Part shown: positions 32,904 to 45,868 of the stretch, in pieces
How the letters are laid out: each line of letters begins with the position of its first letter
Numbering within the stretch: position 1 is the stretch's first letter
Assembly: GCA_021399445.1 (NCBI GenBank)
Contig: JAJTUQ010000003.1
Coordinates: 3,844,001-3,908,000, forward strand
Reading direction: 5' to 3'
DNA from: Xylogone sp. PMI_703
Taxonomy: Eukaryota; Ascomycota; Leotiomycetes
DNA length: 64,000 nucleotides
Program-made: the position numbers and the translations under genes
The notes under the pieces: model-generated
Told to the model about the DNA's origin: nothing
What the model saw: only the letters and a program-made list of their open reading frames with translations
Databases searched by the model: none

Positions 32904-35900
32904 AATGTATTGTCTTCGATAACGGGTTGTTCGTGGCAATCGCGGCCACTTGTGCGCTTCGAGTTCGCCAACTGGGTGCATTTTCTTTTCTCTTTTCGAA
33001 GAAGGACGTCTTCTACTCCTCCTTCGCAGCTCACGCTCTTGCTCGTCGGCCATGACCGATTGACTTCCACCTCGGCGCCTTAGAGCGCAATGCACACCAT
33101 CCACGAACCCTTCACTGCCCTATCTCTCCTTTTTGATCCTCTTCATATACGAATAATTCCATCTTCATGAGCGAACGAGTGCATGAACGACATACAACTC
33201 TCAACGAAAAGACATGCGCGATGCTATGATTCTCACGATGTTATCGAAGGCGCAACGACGGACGATCACGACAATATTCGAGTACGCAGATACAGATATC
33301 ATATTAGGACTGTCTTTGAATGGCCAATTGGCTTGCATTGCATGCGGGAACCTGGGAGCATAGCGTTAAGATTTGGGATTTGGGATCTGGGCATGGTATT
33401 TGCTATCAGGCGTTTTACTGTGGCTCTCCTTTCTTGCTTTGGTTTTAGCCCCCCTCTTTTGTTTTCATACTATGGGTGCATATCGAAGGACGATACCTGG
33501 TGTTTGGGAGGATTTCTGTTTTTTCTTTTGGATATTTCATTCTGTGTCTTGGTTTCCTCTCCTTTCCTTTTTTCCATTCTCTCGAAGGATGTGGATCTGG
33601 GATTTACATTCGCTTACTCTATGGGAACATGCCCACTGGATGATTTTTTCCTTTTCTTTCTTTGCATCTACAGGAGCTAGTCTCCAGCTCACGCACCAAA
33701 ATACATGGATAGGGAGTTTTTGTTTTTTGTTTTGCTGTTCGGGCTTGCAGGTTGGGATCAGGCGGGGCCTGCTGGAGGGGGACTGGTTCCCTTAGACACC
33801 ACTGAAGCACTCTCGTTAGGGGAGCCCCTGGAGGGTATGCCCTCTCAATAAAACCCATATCTTTACATTTCTGTCTCATTGCGTGTGTCTCATCGGTAAA
33901 CTCGCTTCCTATCTTGATTCCATCGCTGGCAATCGGCGGACGCGCAAAGCTATTTGCAATTGTGATTTTGCGCCGGAATGCGGGAAATGTTGACATGCTG
34001 TGCTGCAGCACTGCGTCATAGTCCAGGAACAGGGCTAAGGCACGTCCTTCTGGAAGACCAATCACGGAAGCGGGCCTGAACCCTCGGGCTCGGCTTTACC
34101 ACCGCAGCACACCAAAATTAGCCATATCTGCCTTGCCCTTAGGTCTTATTGCCAGGTCACTTGATGAAAAGCAGCCCCCCAGGTACGACTCCATCGTGAC
34201 TTAATAATTATGCCGTGACCCATTTTATTCCTGCGTATACGGCGCGCGTTCTCTCTCGCAAGATAGTGCAGTTCAACGGTGATTTCTCATTGTTATCCAC
34301 CCCGTAACTTACTGGTAGTGAAGTAGTACCTGGGGTCTCGCTCATCCCCGATGCTAATTCAGAAGAGTAAACAAAATGCGCAGCGGCAGCTTCCAACAAC
34401 ACCTCCACAGAAAGCAGATGACAAAACATTAATTGCGTGTACGAAAGCTTCCTTCGGGTTTGTACGTAGATACTCAACACATATTCTTTTACGAATTATT
34501 TTTTGGGGGGCCCTAGGGCTCGGGGGTTGTATTTGCAAGTTGTGCTTGTAAAATGTAGGTTTGAGGCGCAAACAAAAAATCAAATTTGTCGGAACCCAGC
34601 GCGGTGGTTTGACAGATCTCAGGTGGGAATCTGAGACCCCCGTACTCCGTACCAGTACCAGTGCCGGAACATGGCGCAGAAGGGGGGAGGGAGATCGTGC
34701 ATCTCCTCGCTATCAGCGCGGAAATGCAGGTCCTACAGCGGGCGCCCGAAGCGTGGTTTCTGTTTCTTTTTTACTGTGTGGTAAGTGTCTCTCCCTATAG
34801 TTGTGTCAGTTTTCAGTTTCTCGTTTTCTTTTTTTCGCTGTTCTCCCCCCCGTGTTTTGTCTCGCGTTTATGTGTGTCTTTGGCCTTTCTGCTTGCGGGA
34901 GACCGGGGATATCTCCATTGATCAACCAGCAAATAGATAGCGAACGCCAACCGGCGCTAGTAAAGCAATATGCGTATGGCTGCATGTGCGGCCTCTTTTG
35001 TGTTGCATACTTCAAGGAGCAAACATCATTTACGTTTCCACGATTTCCTTCTGTGGCTGGTACTAGTAGATGCTGGGTGCGCTACGAAGGAATTCCTCGT
35101 AGGAAGAGGAAATTATTATCTACGGCCCTTTTTTATTTCAAGAATAGCAATGGTTACAGTGCGACATCCTGGAGGAAAGTAAAAGAGTAACTATTTTTTA
35201 CAAGTTCAACATGTAATGATTTTGATTTCGGGGTAGGGTATGGTAATACTGTGGTTGCACATTGCTACCTCCCCTGCCGTTGGTGGTACTGTACGGTAGT
35301 AGTACGAATCTCTATGGAGCGCAGTACCGTACTCCTGGGAGTCAAACCGCCGGCGCCTCCGCGCGTTGTTGGCGGATCAAATGGAAGTGCCGATGCTAGT
35401 TTGCGCAACCCCGAATTTAGTTACCCGGGCGGGGCAGCCATGCCCCCAATGCGGGTCGTCCTTTGCATGCGCGATGCGTGGGAGTTATTTTTAGAGCGGG
35501 GTTTTCCACCAGGTTGCTTGGTCAGGGTCCAATTTTGGCGATATGGGAGTTTCCTCGATATCTTTTTGCTTTGCCATGTTGTCGTTGTTGTATTGTACGT
35601 GATAATGCGATACGTACTGCGATCTGCTCCAGGGCAGATTTTGAATATATGGAGCTGTGGTATATGTTACCGTGCCATTATCCACCTTGTTGGTTGCTGG
35701 GTACGTTGTGTTGTAAATGGAACCTTCATACAGATCCGGATGAAACCACATCCGATCACAGAAGGAAAGAATAGCCCGATATCCAAGTCAAGATCAGCGA
35801 GATGCGATCCACGATAAGGGACGTGCACGATAGTAGTGGATGGCGGTGACAGGATGCTGAGAAAGCTGACGCTGACAGTAATTATTGCTATCGTAATAAC

Positions 35901-37833
35901 TCTATCAGACTACGTACTAGATGGCATTCTTATTTTCCGCAGCAACGCCGAACCGCAGTTGCGATCCGGAGAGTTAAAAATAATTCCAGAGATGGTATTA
36001 CTTGACTTATTTGGAGGAACTAGTAGAAATAGAATTCCGAATATGGACTCCAAACTTCGTCTGATTGGGCATTACCTTGTTCTATTGCTTAAATTGGGAT
36101 GCTTGCAAATGGATTTCACCGGCTATATTTAAAAGCTCTCGGATCAGTGTTTCCACTGCTCCATCTGATGTCGGATGTGTCAACTAGAGCTTAGCGCTGC
36201 TGACTAGATTCAGCATCCTACCACGTGACATACTTTTACCACACTGTGTTAGCTACTGCAAGGTGAGTGATAGCTGTTATGTTGTGTATATCAGAATGAG
36301 CAAGGGTCGGTCACATGTATCACCATTCTATGTGTATGAACTTGATATACTGGAGCAAGCAGTAACCATTACAGCTTCCCCGCACATACAGGGGTGGTCA
36401 TTGAATGCTGAGTCCACCATAATACGTTGTGATTACAGCATACTTGAAATACTGTAACCAACGAGTGTTTTGTCGTTCTAATTGTTTGCCTATCATTTGG
36501 GGCATCAAGGCAGAATCTTGTAAAGCTTATTTGGTTGAAGCTACGATACGGCTTAGTTGACGGTTGGCCTCCTCTGCATGTATGTGTTCACGCTCTGATC
36601 TCCGAGAAGTTATTAAATTACCGTCATCTAATGTATTATTGGAAAGTACGGTGGGTATATAAAGTGTGTGTGCTTAGAGTCAACTTGTCTAGCGACCTCT
36701 GATTTCTAGGTCTTTATATTTCTGAGGTGCTGTGCCACATCACAGACCACACACAAGAAGCGACTCCATACGGAGAATATCCAAATCTCTCCAAGAAGGA
36801 GATCCACTAAATCATCTCCGGTAGTCCTCCCACCATCTTGGTCAGGAGGGCCCGTGTCAGGAAGTGAGGTCTGTGGATCATTGCTGGGCTGGACATCCCT
36901 GGCCTCGCAGGCTACCAAAGTCCAATTGGCCCATGTTTTATGATGGCGAAGTAAGCGTTCGGCCAGGTGTGCTCATATAAGTACTATTGGACGATTTTAG
37001 TCCATGACACTCACTTTAGGGTTGTTGAGGCCAAGCTTATCAAGGAATTGCCAATAGACCGCAAAACTTAACTAATCCTTTTAAACTAGTACCAAGTTTC
37101 AATTCATGACGACCTAGGGGTATTTCAAGACCGTTGTTTCTTCGAATTGAAACGTACTTATTCAGCTGGAAAGTGATGCTGCTTGATACATATTTATTGC
37201 TCTTCCACTAAGAAATCTCTTCATCCCTTCATCACAGATGAGATAATCAGTAATCCCGATATTGCTCCTGATCTAGGTTGACGACTATTAATTTCCTACG
37301 TAGCACGATCCCCCCCACCCTTCGCCCACCCCCTTTGACTTATGGCACCTTGTATACCGCTACTCTCTTGCCTTTCGTTTCTACTCTAGTACATATACCA
37401 TCAGATATTAGTTCCAAAATTGGCTCACCATCCAGATATGCATTCGGGGAGTGGACTCGGCTGCTGTTCCTCCTCGATTGTATTGGCACATTTTGCTGAG
37501 GGAAAGGTTGGGATGCATGGTTTTATAACTCAGAGGCGTACCGCACAGAATAAAGTCTGGCAGAAGTAGTTTTGAGTAAGGTTGCTAGTTGGTTTAGTTT
37601 TCAATTGCTGGAAGTTAGGGGGTTAGCCAGTTGTAGTCCTCGAGATGTGACCCCGCGAGGATCGAGTCTGACCCATCCTAATACAGTAGTATAGCCACGA
37701 TATAACATGGAGCTGTAGAATGTATATGCAGAATCAGGTTATACATTGGAGTGTACTATTGATGACAGTGGAGGGGAAGTGACGGAATTGACGGAATAAT
37801 CCAGAGATGAAGAAAGAAGTAGGTTAAAGTTGT
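32904..37833. other. Gene-poor region (4.9 kb)
   Basis: No gene is supported. The longest frames (33183-33680 plus, 33619-34065 minus, 35251-35817 plus) overlap one another and lack recognisable motifs. CAGTAC/GTAC variants appear near 34640, 35290 and 35320. A minus-strand frame at 36706-36918 looks mildly protein-like (TTGDDLVDLLLGEIW) but is too short to call. Confidence 0.45.
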
Positions 37834-38826
37834 TCAACAAGAAGCAAAACATTGAACAAGTTTAAAAATAACCACTGGTGAGCCTTGAGTGTGCCAGCGG
37901 GAAATAGTACTTTTGTGTGCAGCATTGATGTCCTGAAAGGATAGAAAAGAATGCCTAGAATCAATAATAATACTAAAATAAAAGGATTGAAGCTCGATAT
38001 CTAGTTCAGGCCCATCGAAATATTTTGATACGAAATCATCATCTTCTAATAACCATGCCACTTTGAGCCTTCTAAAAGAAGGTACTTGATTAAGGAAGTG
38101 ACTCATTCATGTGTATCTGTTCATTACTTTGTTGATTGCTCTCTTACCTCACAATGAGGTATTCGCTTTAGTTACTCGCACACTAGCAATATTTAAATCT
38201 ATAAGAGTATATGTCAATCTTGGTAAACCATGGTAGACTCAATATTATATTGGATTAAGGTTAATTTAGTTCCCGCTTTGCATGCTAACTCTTCCAATAC
38301 GCCAGTCCATGCAATACGCTCCAGGACCATTATGTGATGTCGATATATGTATAATTGCTCTTTGTTTTTAGGCAATGCTTGGGTAGCCAAATAAAACGAT
38401 GCAGCATTGAGACCGAAAAATTGTAAAAATATGTTGGCTGCTGGACGGGAAGCTTGCAGCCAATGGTAGACATACACTATTAGTAGAATCCAATTCAAGT
38501 TTCGCCTCAAGCTCTCAATATGACTCTACCAATCTCATAAATCCTGAACCCATCATGCACTCCAGGTTTCCATTGAGCTCTATGTTAATCACATCACTCC
38601 CATTAAACCTTCCGCCATGTTCATTTTTAGTCCCTCTTCTAGAATCTTCGATAGTTTGAGCATAGGCAGCACTGCTATGAGCAATTCACTGCTCTTGCAG
38701 TATCCTCTAGTCACAGATCAATACAATATAGAGAACTCGCTGAGTCTAGTCGCTGCAATTTGTGGAAGTGTCTCTTATGACTTCAATCCAAAACCTGTCA
38801 AAAGCAAATCTTTAACTTCATCATGA
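37834..38826 (-). pseudogene. Probable degenerate protein-coding gene, family unknown
   Basis: Minus-strand frames through this AT-rich stretch read like protein in successive segments but with stops and frame changes between them: a segment near 38.82-38.63 kb with two internal stops, then about 30 residues (FNGSDVINIELNG...) in another frame, then 98 codons at 38510-38214, then 90 codons at 38106-37834 (VPSFRRLKVAWLLEDDD). None alone is a full gene and no clean splicing repairs the stops. The AT bias would fit repeat-induced point mutation or long neutral decay. It may equally be an unrecognised multi-intron gene or chance. Confidence 0.3.
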
Positions 38827-39432
38827 AGCACTCGAACAAAGCACCAATAAGATGGAAAATAAAACCCACAAGTGTTTGCATCTCCCGTGACGCAGTAGTC
38901 CGTTTGCTAAGGAATGCCGTCAAATCCCCAGAGTGGCGGTGATCTGGTAAAAGTCAAACACATAAGTCTACAAATTAATTGATTTGATTCATTCTTTATA
39001 TTGATTTAGCTTTCCTTTGATATACACTGGAAGAAAGCTGGGCATGCCTAAGAGACAGACAACCGCCGTTTCATTAATATACATAGTCTTCGGTCAAGTC
39101 GGGTCATACGCAATGCCTTGGACTACTTTCCATACAACCAATAGGGCTTGAGCCGAACATTATAGCAGCTTCGCTACTATCTCATGCATTGTGACGAAGA
39201 GAGCCCGCTGAGAACTGGTTCCGTAGGTCCGGAGATGGGGTGAATCGATGTGAAGGATAGAGCATGTGCCACCACTTTAAATAGATGGGTTACAGACTCA
39301 ACCTTAGGTTCGAAAACTATCGCAACCGATTTTAAGTTCGGAGGAGTCTGCTAGCGGGTCAATTCACACCACGAAGCTGTCGAATAAGCCTAAAATCGCG
39401 TCATACAGTTGTTTTTGCCTGAACGACCCCAA

Positions 39433-41542
39433 TCATGTGCTCAACCTAAAACAGCTATCTCTTAGGAGAGAGGGATATCGTGAGTTGCGATGGATAACTG
39501 AATAATCCATTGAGTAATGGACGTCAACTCCTTCGGACCGAGCAAACTCAACATTCTCTCGACGGACATCTTTGCACCATCTCAGGTCCAGCCACTTGAT
39601 ACCCATCTCAACAAAACGCTTGACAGCGTACCCAGTGACCGGACAACCTGCTACGTCCAGCTTCTGTAAGTTCGGATACAGACTGACTATGGCTATAATC
39701 TGGTCTTCCGTCCGATAGGGAGCAAAGCATAGAGAGAGTATCTCAAGTGTTTCTGACCTCGGAAGCTTACTCGGCTCCTCTCGTTCGTTGCTATCCTGAG
39801 GTTGTTCTCCCATGGAAAGCGATTTGAGTTTTCCACTCTGGACTGATGGAGCGATTATTGTAGCAATATTCGAGTCACCAAGAGAAGTTTGCCGACAGTC
39901 AAATACTTCCAGTAGTGGTAGCTCGAGGTCAGACACCCCGTCAACTCGATGAAACGCACCAAGTTTATAATTGCCAGCGAGATTCAGACGACTTACAGTC
40001 GGAGGAATCTTAGGCATGAATCTGATACTCTCTTCGAGATCTAGCTGTGTCAGATTTGTAAGTGATGTGAAGTCAACAGTTCCACTACTGTTGATCAATT
40101 CGACCCCTCTCAGCGTCAACGATTCAATATTAGGGATCGAATCAATGAGTGATGCCTAGAATCTATCATTAACATTTCTTTGCATTTTTATGTATAAGCA
40201 CCCTAACTTACTACCTCGATCTGTTTATCTTTGCCTACCATGAACAACCTGCGAAGCTTCTCGAGTCTTGGCCAATTTTGAAGCATACGAGGAGTACTGT
40301 CATCAATAGTTGCCCCAACAATCGACATTTCTACATCAACTAGCGTTTGATGACATAGTTCTAATGCTTGAAGCATGGCCGTCGGGCTTATAGGACAACG
40401 TATCGAGAGAGTTGACAGGTTCTTAGCGGAGGGCAAGGCTGTCAATAATGATCTTCCAATAATCCCGTTAGGTCGAATCTCGAGGTGACTGAGCTGTTGA
40501 CAAGTCTGGGTGATATAAGCCAATCCTTTCTCTCCAATGTACCCCTTAGACATGCTAATCTTTACTCGGTCCACTTTATACTTTGATCTTCGAAGAAAAG
40601 CTTTTAACGCTCTCTCACTGATAGGGCGGTTAGAAATGGTTGCATCGAAAGATACCCATAAATTGGGTCGCGATTCTAGAAAGATCTTCCACGGCTTTGA
40701 GACTGAAAGGCAGATTCTGTGAAAGGTAAGCTTTTCTTATGTTTTGGGAAAACTGTTGTCTGCTCATATTCCTACATGTGGTACCTACATTCGGCTTCTT
40801 AAATCAAGATTCCAGGCAACCATCTCTGATAACTCCACTGGAAGCATGACCAATGGGTCAAAGTTTTTCTTGGGCTTTTCAGATTGAAGTAGCTTATGAT
40901 ACATAGACTGCAACATCTAGAGACAAGATTAGACCACGAAAGAATCCGGATTGGAGGTCATACGGCTCGGTTTTTATCAGTTCCAGCCTTGACTTTCTTG
41001 AGGCCCCTCTCGTAAATCCTTAGAGCAAGTTCCTTCTCCCCCCTGAGCTGAAGGACTTTCGCACAGCGAAGATATCCCTACGATGTCAAAATCAGTTCTT
41101 ATCATGCCTAAGCTGAATTTGAGTTCTTACATTTGAAAGGTCGGGACATAACTCGATCATTTGCTTGGCATCTTTAAGAGCGGGCTTCAGTTCGCCTAGC
41201 TTTTCATACGTTGCAGCACGTAGATCTAACGCATTGTTCAAAAGGAAACCGGTACTACTAGTGACCGCCTAGAGAGTCAATAAGTATTTTAGATCGATGT
41301 TGTTTGACAGCAAGATTTTGCAGTTAGAACTATAGTACAAAAGGAGTTCAAGAAAGCGAAAAGAACATTATACGATAATGAGATATATCCTCCATTCAGA
41401 TCATACACATGAAACGGTCCGCGATCCTTACCTCTGTAAAGGCTTCCAGTGCTCCTTGATAATCTTTGAGTAAATATCTTTTACGACCACGCTCCACTGA
41501 GCTTATTCCAGCCTCATCATCGACAACTGTGTGTCTCTTCAT
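39433..41542 (-). CDS. pof3: TPR / F-box / LRR protein, Pof3 (Dia2) type SCF subunit
   Basis: Six exons (41542-41432, 41268-41131, 41077-40964, 40916-40789, 40716-40212, 40155-39433) give 572 residues, close to S. pombe Pof3. All junctions keep frame and most introns have clear branch sites. Residues 1-121 form tetratricopeptide repeats (for example RKRYLLKDYQGALEAF and KGELKPALKDA-like helices). The F-box follows at about 138-170 (MLPVELSEMV...VSKPWKIFLESRPNLW). The remainder is leucine-rich repeats ending in a tail (WLDLRWCKDVRREN). Pof3/Dia2 is the substrate receptor of an SCF ubiquitin ligase that protects replicating DNA and releases the replicative helicase at termination. The gene is divergent from Vac8. 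The order TPR, F-box, LRR makes the call firm. Confidence 0.88.
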
Positions 41543-42521
41543 GTTTTGTGATCTTGCATTTTGGTAGATCACATGCAATTGTAGCAAGAGATAGCCTTGT
41601 CAAGTCGCCAAATTCGCTCTTGGAACGCGTCTCAGCAGGTTTCGTGAGTGTATGCCTCAGGCACAGAGAAGCTGGGGTTTACGTTGCCAGGTCAGAGCTC
41701 TGTCGTGTTTTCACAAAAATACACCAAGCTAAACTCAACACGGGCAAGAACTGTTCCTATGATCACAGCATGCCTTATTACGTGCCAGAATATTGTACTG
41801 AGCCTCATTAAAGAGAGCAGGCAGGAAAGGTTAGAGAGCGACAAATATCCAATGTAAAATTTTCGATTCCAGCACCGTTTTTAAGGGTTTGATGGTCTTA
41901 TTGGATCATTTCTTGGAAGCTGCAGAGCAACCAAGCTCCAGCTCGCGTGGTTGGCGGAGACTAAGTGGTTGCCGATCATCACGCATATGTCGGCCATGAG
42001 CCTCCCCTCTTCAAGACGGCTTCATATTATTCCAGAAAATAGGTTGTAGAATTAGATAATAAGATAGTACCGTTAAATACCATTTACTTATCGTCGCTTG
42101 ACCGTCAATCTAGCAAAGAGAGGTGTCGTCTGATAGAGAAGCGTGACGCACATGTTTTACGCCCCGAGGAGCAGGGGGCATCTGGCGGTTTCCTGTAAGA
42201 GGTCGCTTGGCGACTACCGCCTTCCGTTCCAATGTAAGGTTGGCAATTCCCAAGCTACCGCCATCTTGACCTCCAGTCTAAGAAAGCTCGAAATCGTCCT
42301 TGTAGCATGACCCATCACTAGAAGTATTGTCCTTCCTTGTCAGCAGCTACATCGGCGAAAAGTCTCGGGCGCCCTCGGTAGAAAATCCCGCCTGTTCGTG
42401 CTGGCTCGCTGGCTCTCGCTGGCATCGGGTCGCCTTCTCTTACATTACACGGCATCGCATCAAGAAGCGATAGTTTTCTACGCAAACGAAGGTATCTAGC
42501 ATTAGCGTCTGTTTTCTGGAG
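41543..42521. promoter_or_regulatory. Divergent promoter region, pof3 and vac8
   Basis: These 979 bases lie between two outward-facing start codons. No gene is seen; the frame at 41548-41811 has no conserved content. Confidence 0.5.
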
Positions 42522-44660
42522 ATGGGCGTTTGCAATTCAACCTGCTGCGGGGGTAAGTACCCCGGAATATTTGATTGGAAGGGCGGCGTATCTGACGTAG
42601 ACTGCAGGGAGATCTCGAGACGGGCTGTACGAGCCGGTGCTTGCAGAAAGCGAGAGAGAAGCTGTTGCCGACCTTCTTCAGTTTCTGGAAAACGTGAGAA
42701 TAGTCCCTTACTTGAATGACAATCCCGAAACTTATTGTGTTGCTGCTGTTTAGCGCGGTGAGACCGACTTCTTCTCCGGAGAGCCTCTCAGGGCCCTAAG
42801 TACCCTCGTGTTTTCCGATAATGTCGACCTCCAACGAAGTGCAAGTTTGACATTTGCAGAGATTACTGAGCGAGGTATGTGTATTAGTGTTTGTTAGAAC
42901 TGGTCAAGGCAGTTGGATTAGATGTTGCAGCTGTATTTGGAAGGCGCTATTAAGGCAGAATAGTGCAAACTGGCTGGAATATTACAGAACCCCTCTACAG
43001 CCTAGCATAGCGGCCTTTGTTCTATACTGGATGAAATCATGCTCTAACGTTCGAATACACAGATGTCCGTGAAGTTGACAGAGACACCCTCGAGCCTATT
43101 CTCTTCCTTCTTCAGAGTCCCGATATCGAAGTACAGAGGGCAGCGAGTGCAGCTTTGGGGAATCTTGCAGTGAACAGTACGTCAACTACTTCAGGGGTAA
43201 TTGATTACTAGCTAACTAGCACCAGCGGAAAATAAAGTCGCTATAGTACATCTAGGAGGATTATCACCGCTTATTAGGCAAATGATGTCACCAAATGTTG
43301 AGGTCCAATGCAATGCGGTTGGATGCATTACAAACTTAGCAACACACGAGGAAAATAAAGCAAAGATAGCCAGATCCGGTGCCCTGGGTCCCCTCACTCG
43401 CCTGGCCAAGTCAAAGGATATGCGAGTTCAGCGAAACGCAACAGGAGCTTTACTAAATATGACTCACTCAGGTAAGTGATAAATTGGAATATCTCATGTT
43501 CTTATAACTGATTTAGTTTAGATGAAAATCGGCAACAGCTGGTCAACGCTGGTGCAATTCCCGTGCTAGTTCAACTTCTTTCATCACCCGATGTTGATGT
43601 ACAGTACTATTGCACCACCGCGCTCAGTAACATCGCCGTTGATGCAAGCAATCGGAAAAAGTTAGCTCAGAGTGAAAATCGGCTGGTTCAATCTCTAGTA
43701 GCTCTTATGGACTCCACATCTCCCAAAGTTCAATGCCAAGCGGCGCTCGCGTTAAGAAATCTGGCGTCGGACGAAAAGTATCAGCTCGAAATCGTGCGCG
43801 CACGGGGCCTGCCTCCGTTATTACGACTTCTCCAGTCTTCCTACCTACCACTCATACTATCGGCGGTAGCTTGCATTAGGAATATCTCCATTCATCCTCT
43901 GAATGAATCACCCATAATCGATGCTGGCTTCTTAAAGCCACTTGTCGATCTTTTAGGGTCCACGGACAATGAGGAAATCCAGTGCCATGCCATTTCCACC
44001 CTCCGAAACCTTGCTGCAAGCTCTGATAGAAATAAAGCGCTAGTCTTAGAGGCAGGTGCGGTTCAGAAGTGCAAGCAGCTAGTTTTGGATGTGCCATTGA
44101 GTGTCCAATCGGAGATGACCGCTGCAATCGCGGTCTTGGCCTTAAGTGATGAACTTAAGACTCATTTGTTGAATTTGGGTGTATTTGATGTGCTTATACC
44201 CTTGACTGACTCACAAAGTATTGAAGTTCAGGGCAATAGTGCAGCCGCCCTTGGTAATCTTTCTTCCAAAGGTAAATTGCATCTTCAGTGATAATTTGAA
44301 CGAAAGCATTTAGCTAACATGTTATTAGTGGGTGATTATTCGATATTCATCCAGGACTGGACCGAGCCCAATGGAGGGATACATGGATATTTGAGCCGTT
44401 TCTTGGCGAGTGGGGATGCTACCTTTCAACATATTGCCATCTGGACCCTACTTCAGTTATTAGAGTCGGAAGATAAAAAGCTCATCAGTCTTATTGGGAA
44501 ATCGGAAGACATCGTCCAAATGATTAAGACGATAGCAGACAGCCAGATTGAGTCCGATGACGAAGGTGACGAAGATGGTGATGGTGAGGTGGTACAACTT
44601 GCCCAGAGGTCTCTGCAACTCCTTGGCCAGGGTGGGAAACCATCCCATATCGAAGGATGA
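42522..44660 (+). CDS. VAC8: Vacuolar protein 8, armadillo-repeat adaptor
   Basis: Seven exons (42522-42552, 42620-42693, 42754-42874, 43063-43176, 43226-43471, 43522-44271, 44339 shifted: 44329-44660) give 555 residues. The N-terminus [10 protein letters not shown] carries Gly2 for myristoylation and Cys4, Cys8 and Cys9 for palmitoylation, which anchor Vac8 to the vacuole membrane. Armadillo repeats fill residues from about 60 to 480 (for example [36 protein letters not shown]), followed by an acidic C-terminal helix. Vac8 acts in vacuole inheritance, the nucleus-vacuole junction and the Cvt/autophagy pathway through Atg13. The first exon is only 31 nt, so the lipidated tip is easily missed by annotation. 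Last exon start is 44329 (acceptor TTATTAG). Confidence 0.95.
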
Positions 44661-45283
44661 GAGAGTGGTGTGGTAATTGTGCTTATATCTACACCTGGGA
44701 GGGATTGAGGTGTTCCGGCGTTTATATTAATCAGGGCATACCTTCAGTAGCGAGCATTCGTGGAGCAGAGGACTTTCAGCCTTTATTGTGGTGTGATTCA
44801 TGGGCGGAATTGGAACAGCTATTGGTATTCTTATCACTTTACATGTTCGAGACGTTCTCCTTTATACTTTGTTCCGGACATTTAGCAGCTTATCCTATGT
44901 ACTTAGAGACTGAGACATTCTATGATATCCATGTGTTTAAATCCTAAGTCCCTTGCTCATAAGCTATTTGATGCGATGATTTCTACAAATTGGCTTCTAA
45001 TGCGTGTATTTGGTCCCCCTGATCTGACGAAACAAACGATCTCAGGAGTTGTTTGGCTTTTTGGGCTTGGAAAGGGGAGCAAAATCTCACACTGGAAGAC
45101 TATCTAAATTCTGGTGGATAGATCGTTCAGATAACCCATACTAGAGCTCTCGAGAGCCAAGGCTGGCTATACATCATGCATTACGCAAGCACTCAAATCG
45201 AAATTCTTCATTCAGTTTATTTGGCTTATTGACAGCGCTGAGGTAGATCCCTCCTCTATATGTACAAACTTTGTCTCGGCGAA
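44661..45283. other. Convergent spacer between VAC8 and IMP1
   Basis: These 623 bases separate two stop codons facing each other and should hold both 3' UTRs. No gene is seen. Confidence 0.5.
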
Positions 45284-45868
45284 TCAATTATCAGTAACAG
45301 GCTGCACATCATTAACTATCCATCTTCTCTCATCCCACGGTAAGACTTTGGCGATCACCTTCCCTTTGATTAGAGCCATTGGCATAGGGCCAAAATGCCT
45401 AGAATCCCGTGAGTAGGGCAGATTATCTCCAACAACCCAGCAGTGCCCCTTGGGAACCTGAAGATTATGAGAAGGGAGAATAAATGGACGGTTTGTTTCA
45501 CTCACTTGGAGCATCTCAGTACTCCTTGACCCAGGAGTATCCCGCAGCACGTAATCTCCTTCCAAGCCAATCACTCTTTTAATAGCTCTTTCTCCTGGCT
45601 CCACTACGGAATCAAAAGTCACGAAGTCGCCAATTTCGATTCCTCTTCCTCTTCTATACTGCCTTGAAATCAATAACCAGTCTCCCAGCACTTCGAAGGT
45701 CGGCAGCATGGATGGTCCCCATGCTGGGACAGGGACATATGCATATTCACAGAACACGTGAGCAGCAAAAGTAAATTTAATAGTTGCTACTAGCAGCCTG
45801 AACGGATGGCCCGCATAACGAGATTGAAAAGATTTGAACGGTTGAAAAATACGATTATAGGGTGCCAT
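45284..45868 (-). CDS. IMP1: Mitochondrial inner membrane protease subunit 1 (signal peptidase I family)
   Basis: A single exon encodes 194 residues from ATG 45868; the frame runs 11 codons further only to a GTG. The enzyme cleaves sorting signals of proteins in the intermembrane space. A hydrophobic N-terminal segment (about 24-48) is followed by the catalytic serine motif GPSMLPT (Ser53) and the general-base motif RAIKRVIG (Lys97). A conserved late block (VPKGHCWVVGDN followed by SRDSRHFGP) completes the family pattern. Imp1 is preferred over Imp2 because of the RxIKRVIG block and the DSRHFGP spacing, but the choice is from memory. The gene is divergent from a mitochondrial IF3 gene with only 200 bp between start codons. 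Confidence 0.9.
   Translation of the reverse strand: MAPYNRIFQPFKSFQSRYAGHPFRLLVATIKFTFAAHVFCEYAYVPVPAWGPSMLPTFEVLGDWLLISRQYRRGRGIEIGDFVTFDSVVEPGERAIKRVIGLEGDYVLRDTPGSRSTEMLQVSETNRPFILPSHNLQVPKGHCWVVGDNLPYSRDSRHFGPMPMALIKGKVIAKVLPWDERRWIVNDVQPVTDN

Noticed and set aside
33619..34065. 148-codon minus-strand frame
   Set aside because: Some stretches look protein-like, but there is no family match I can name, no splice partners and it overlaps plus-strand frames of similar length.
35836..36132. 98-codon plus-strand frame with a hydrophobic start
   Set aside because: Looks like a signal-anchor by composition, but AT-rich spacer yields such frames readily; no other support.
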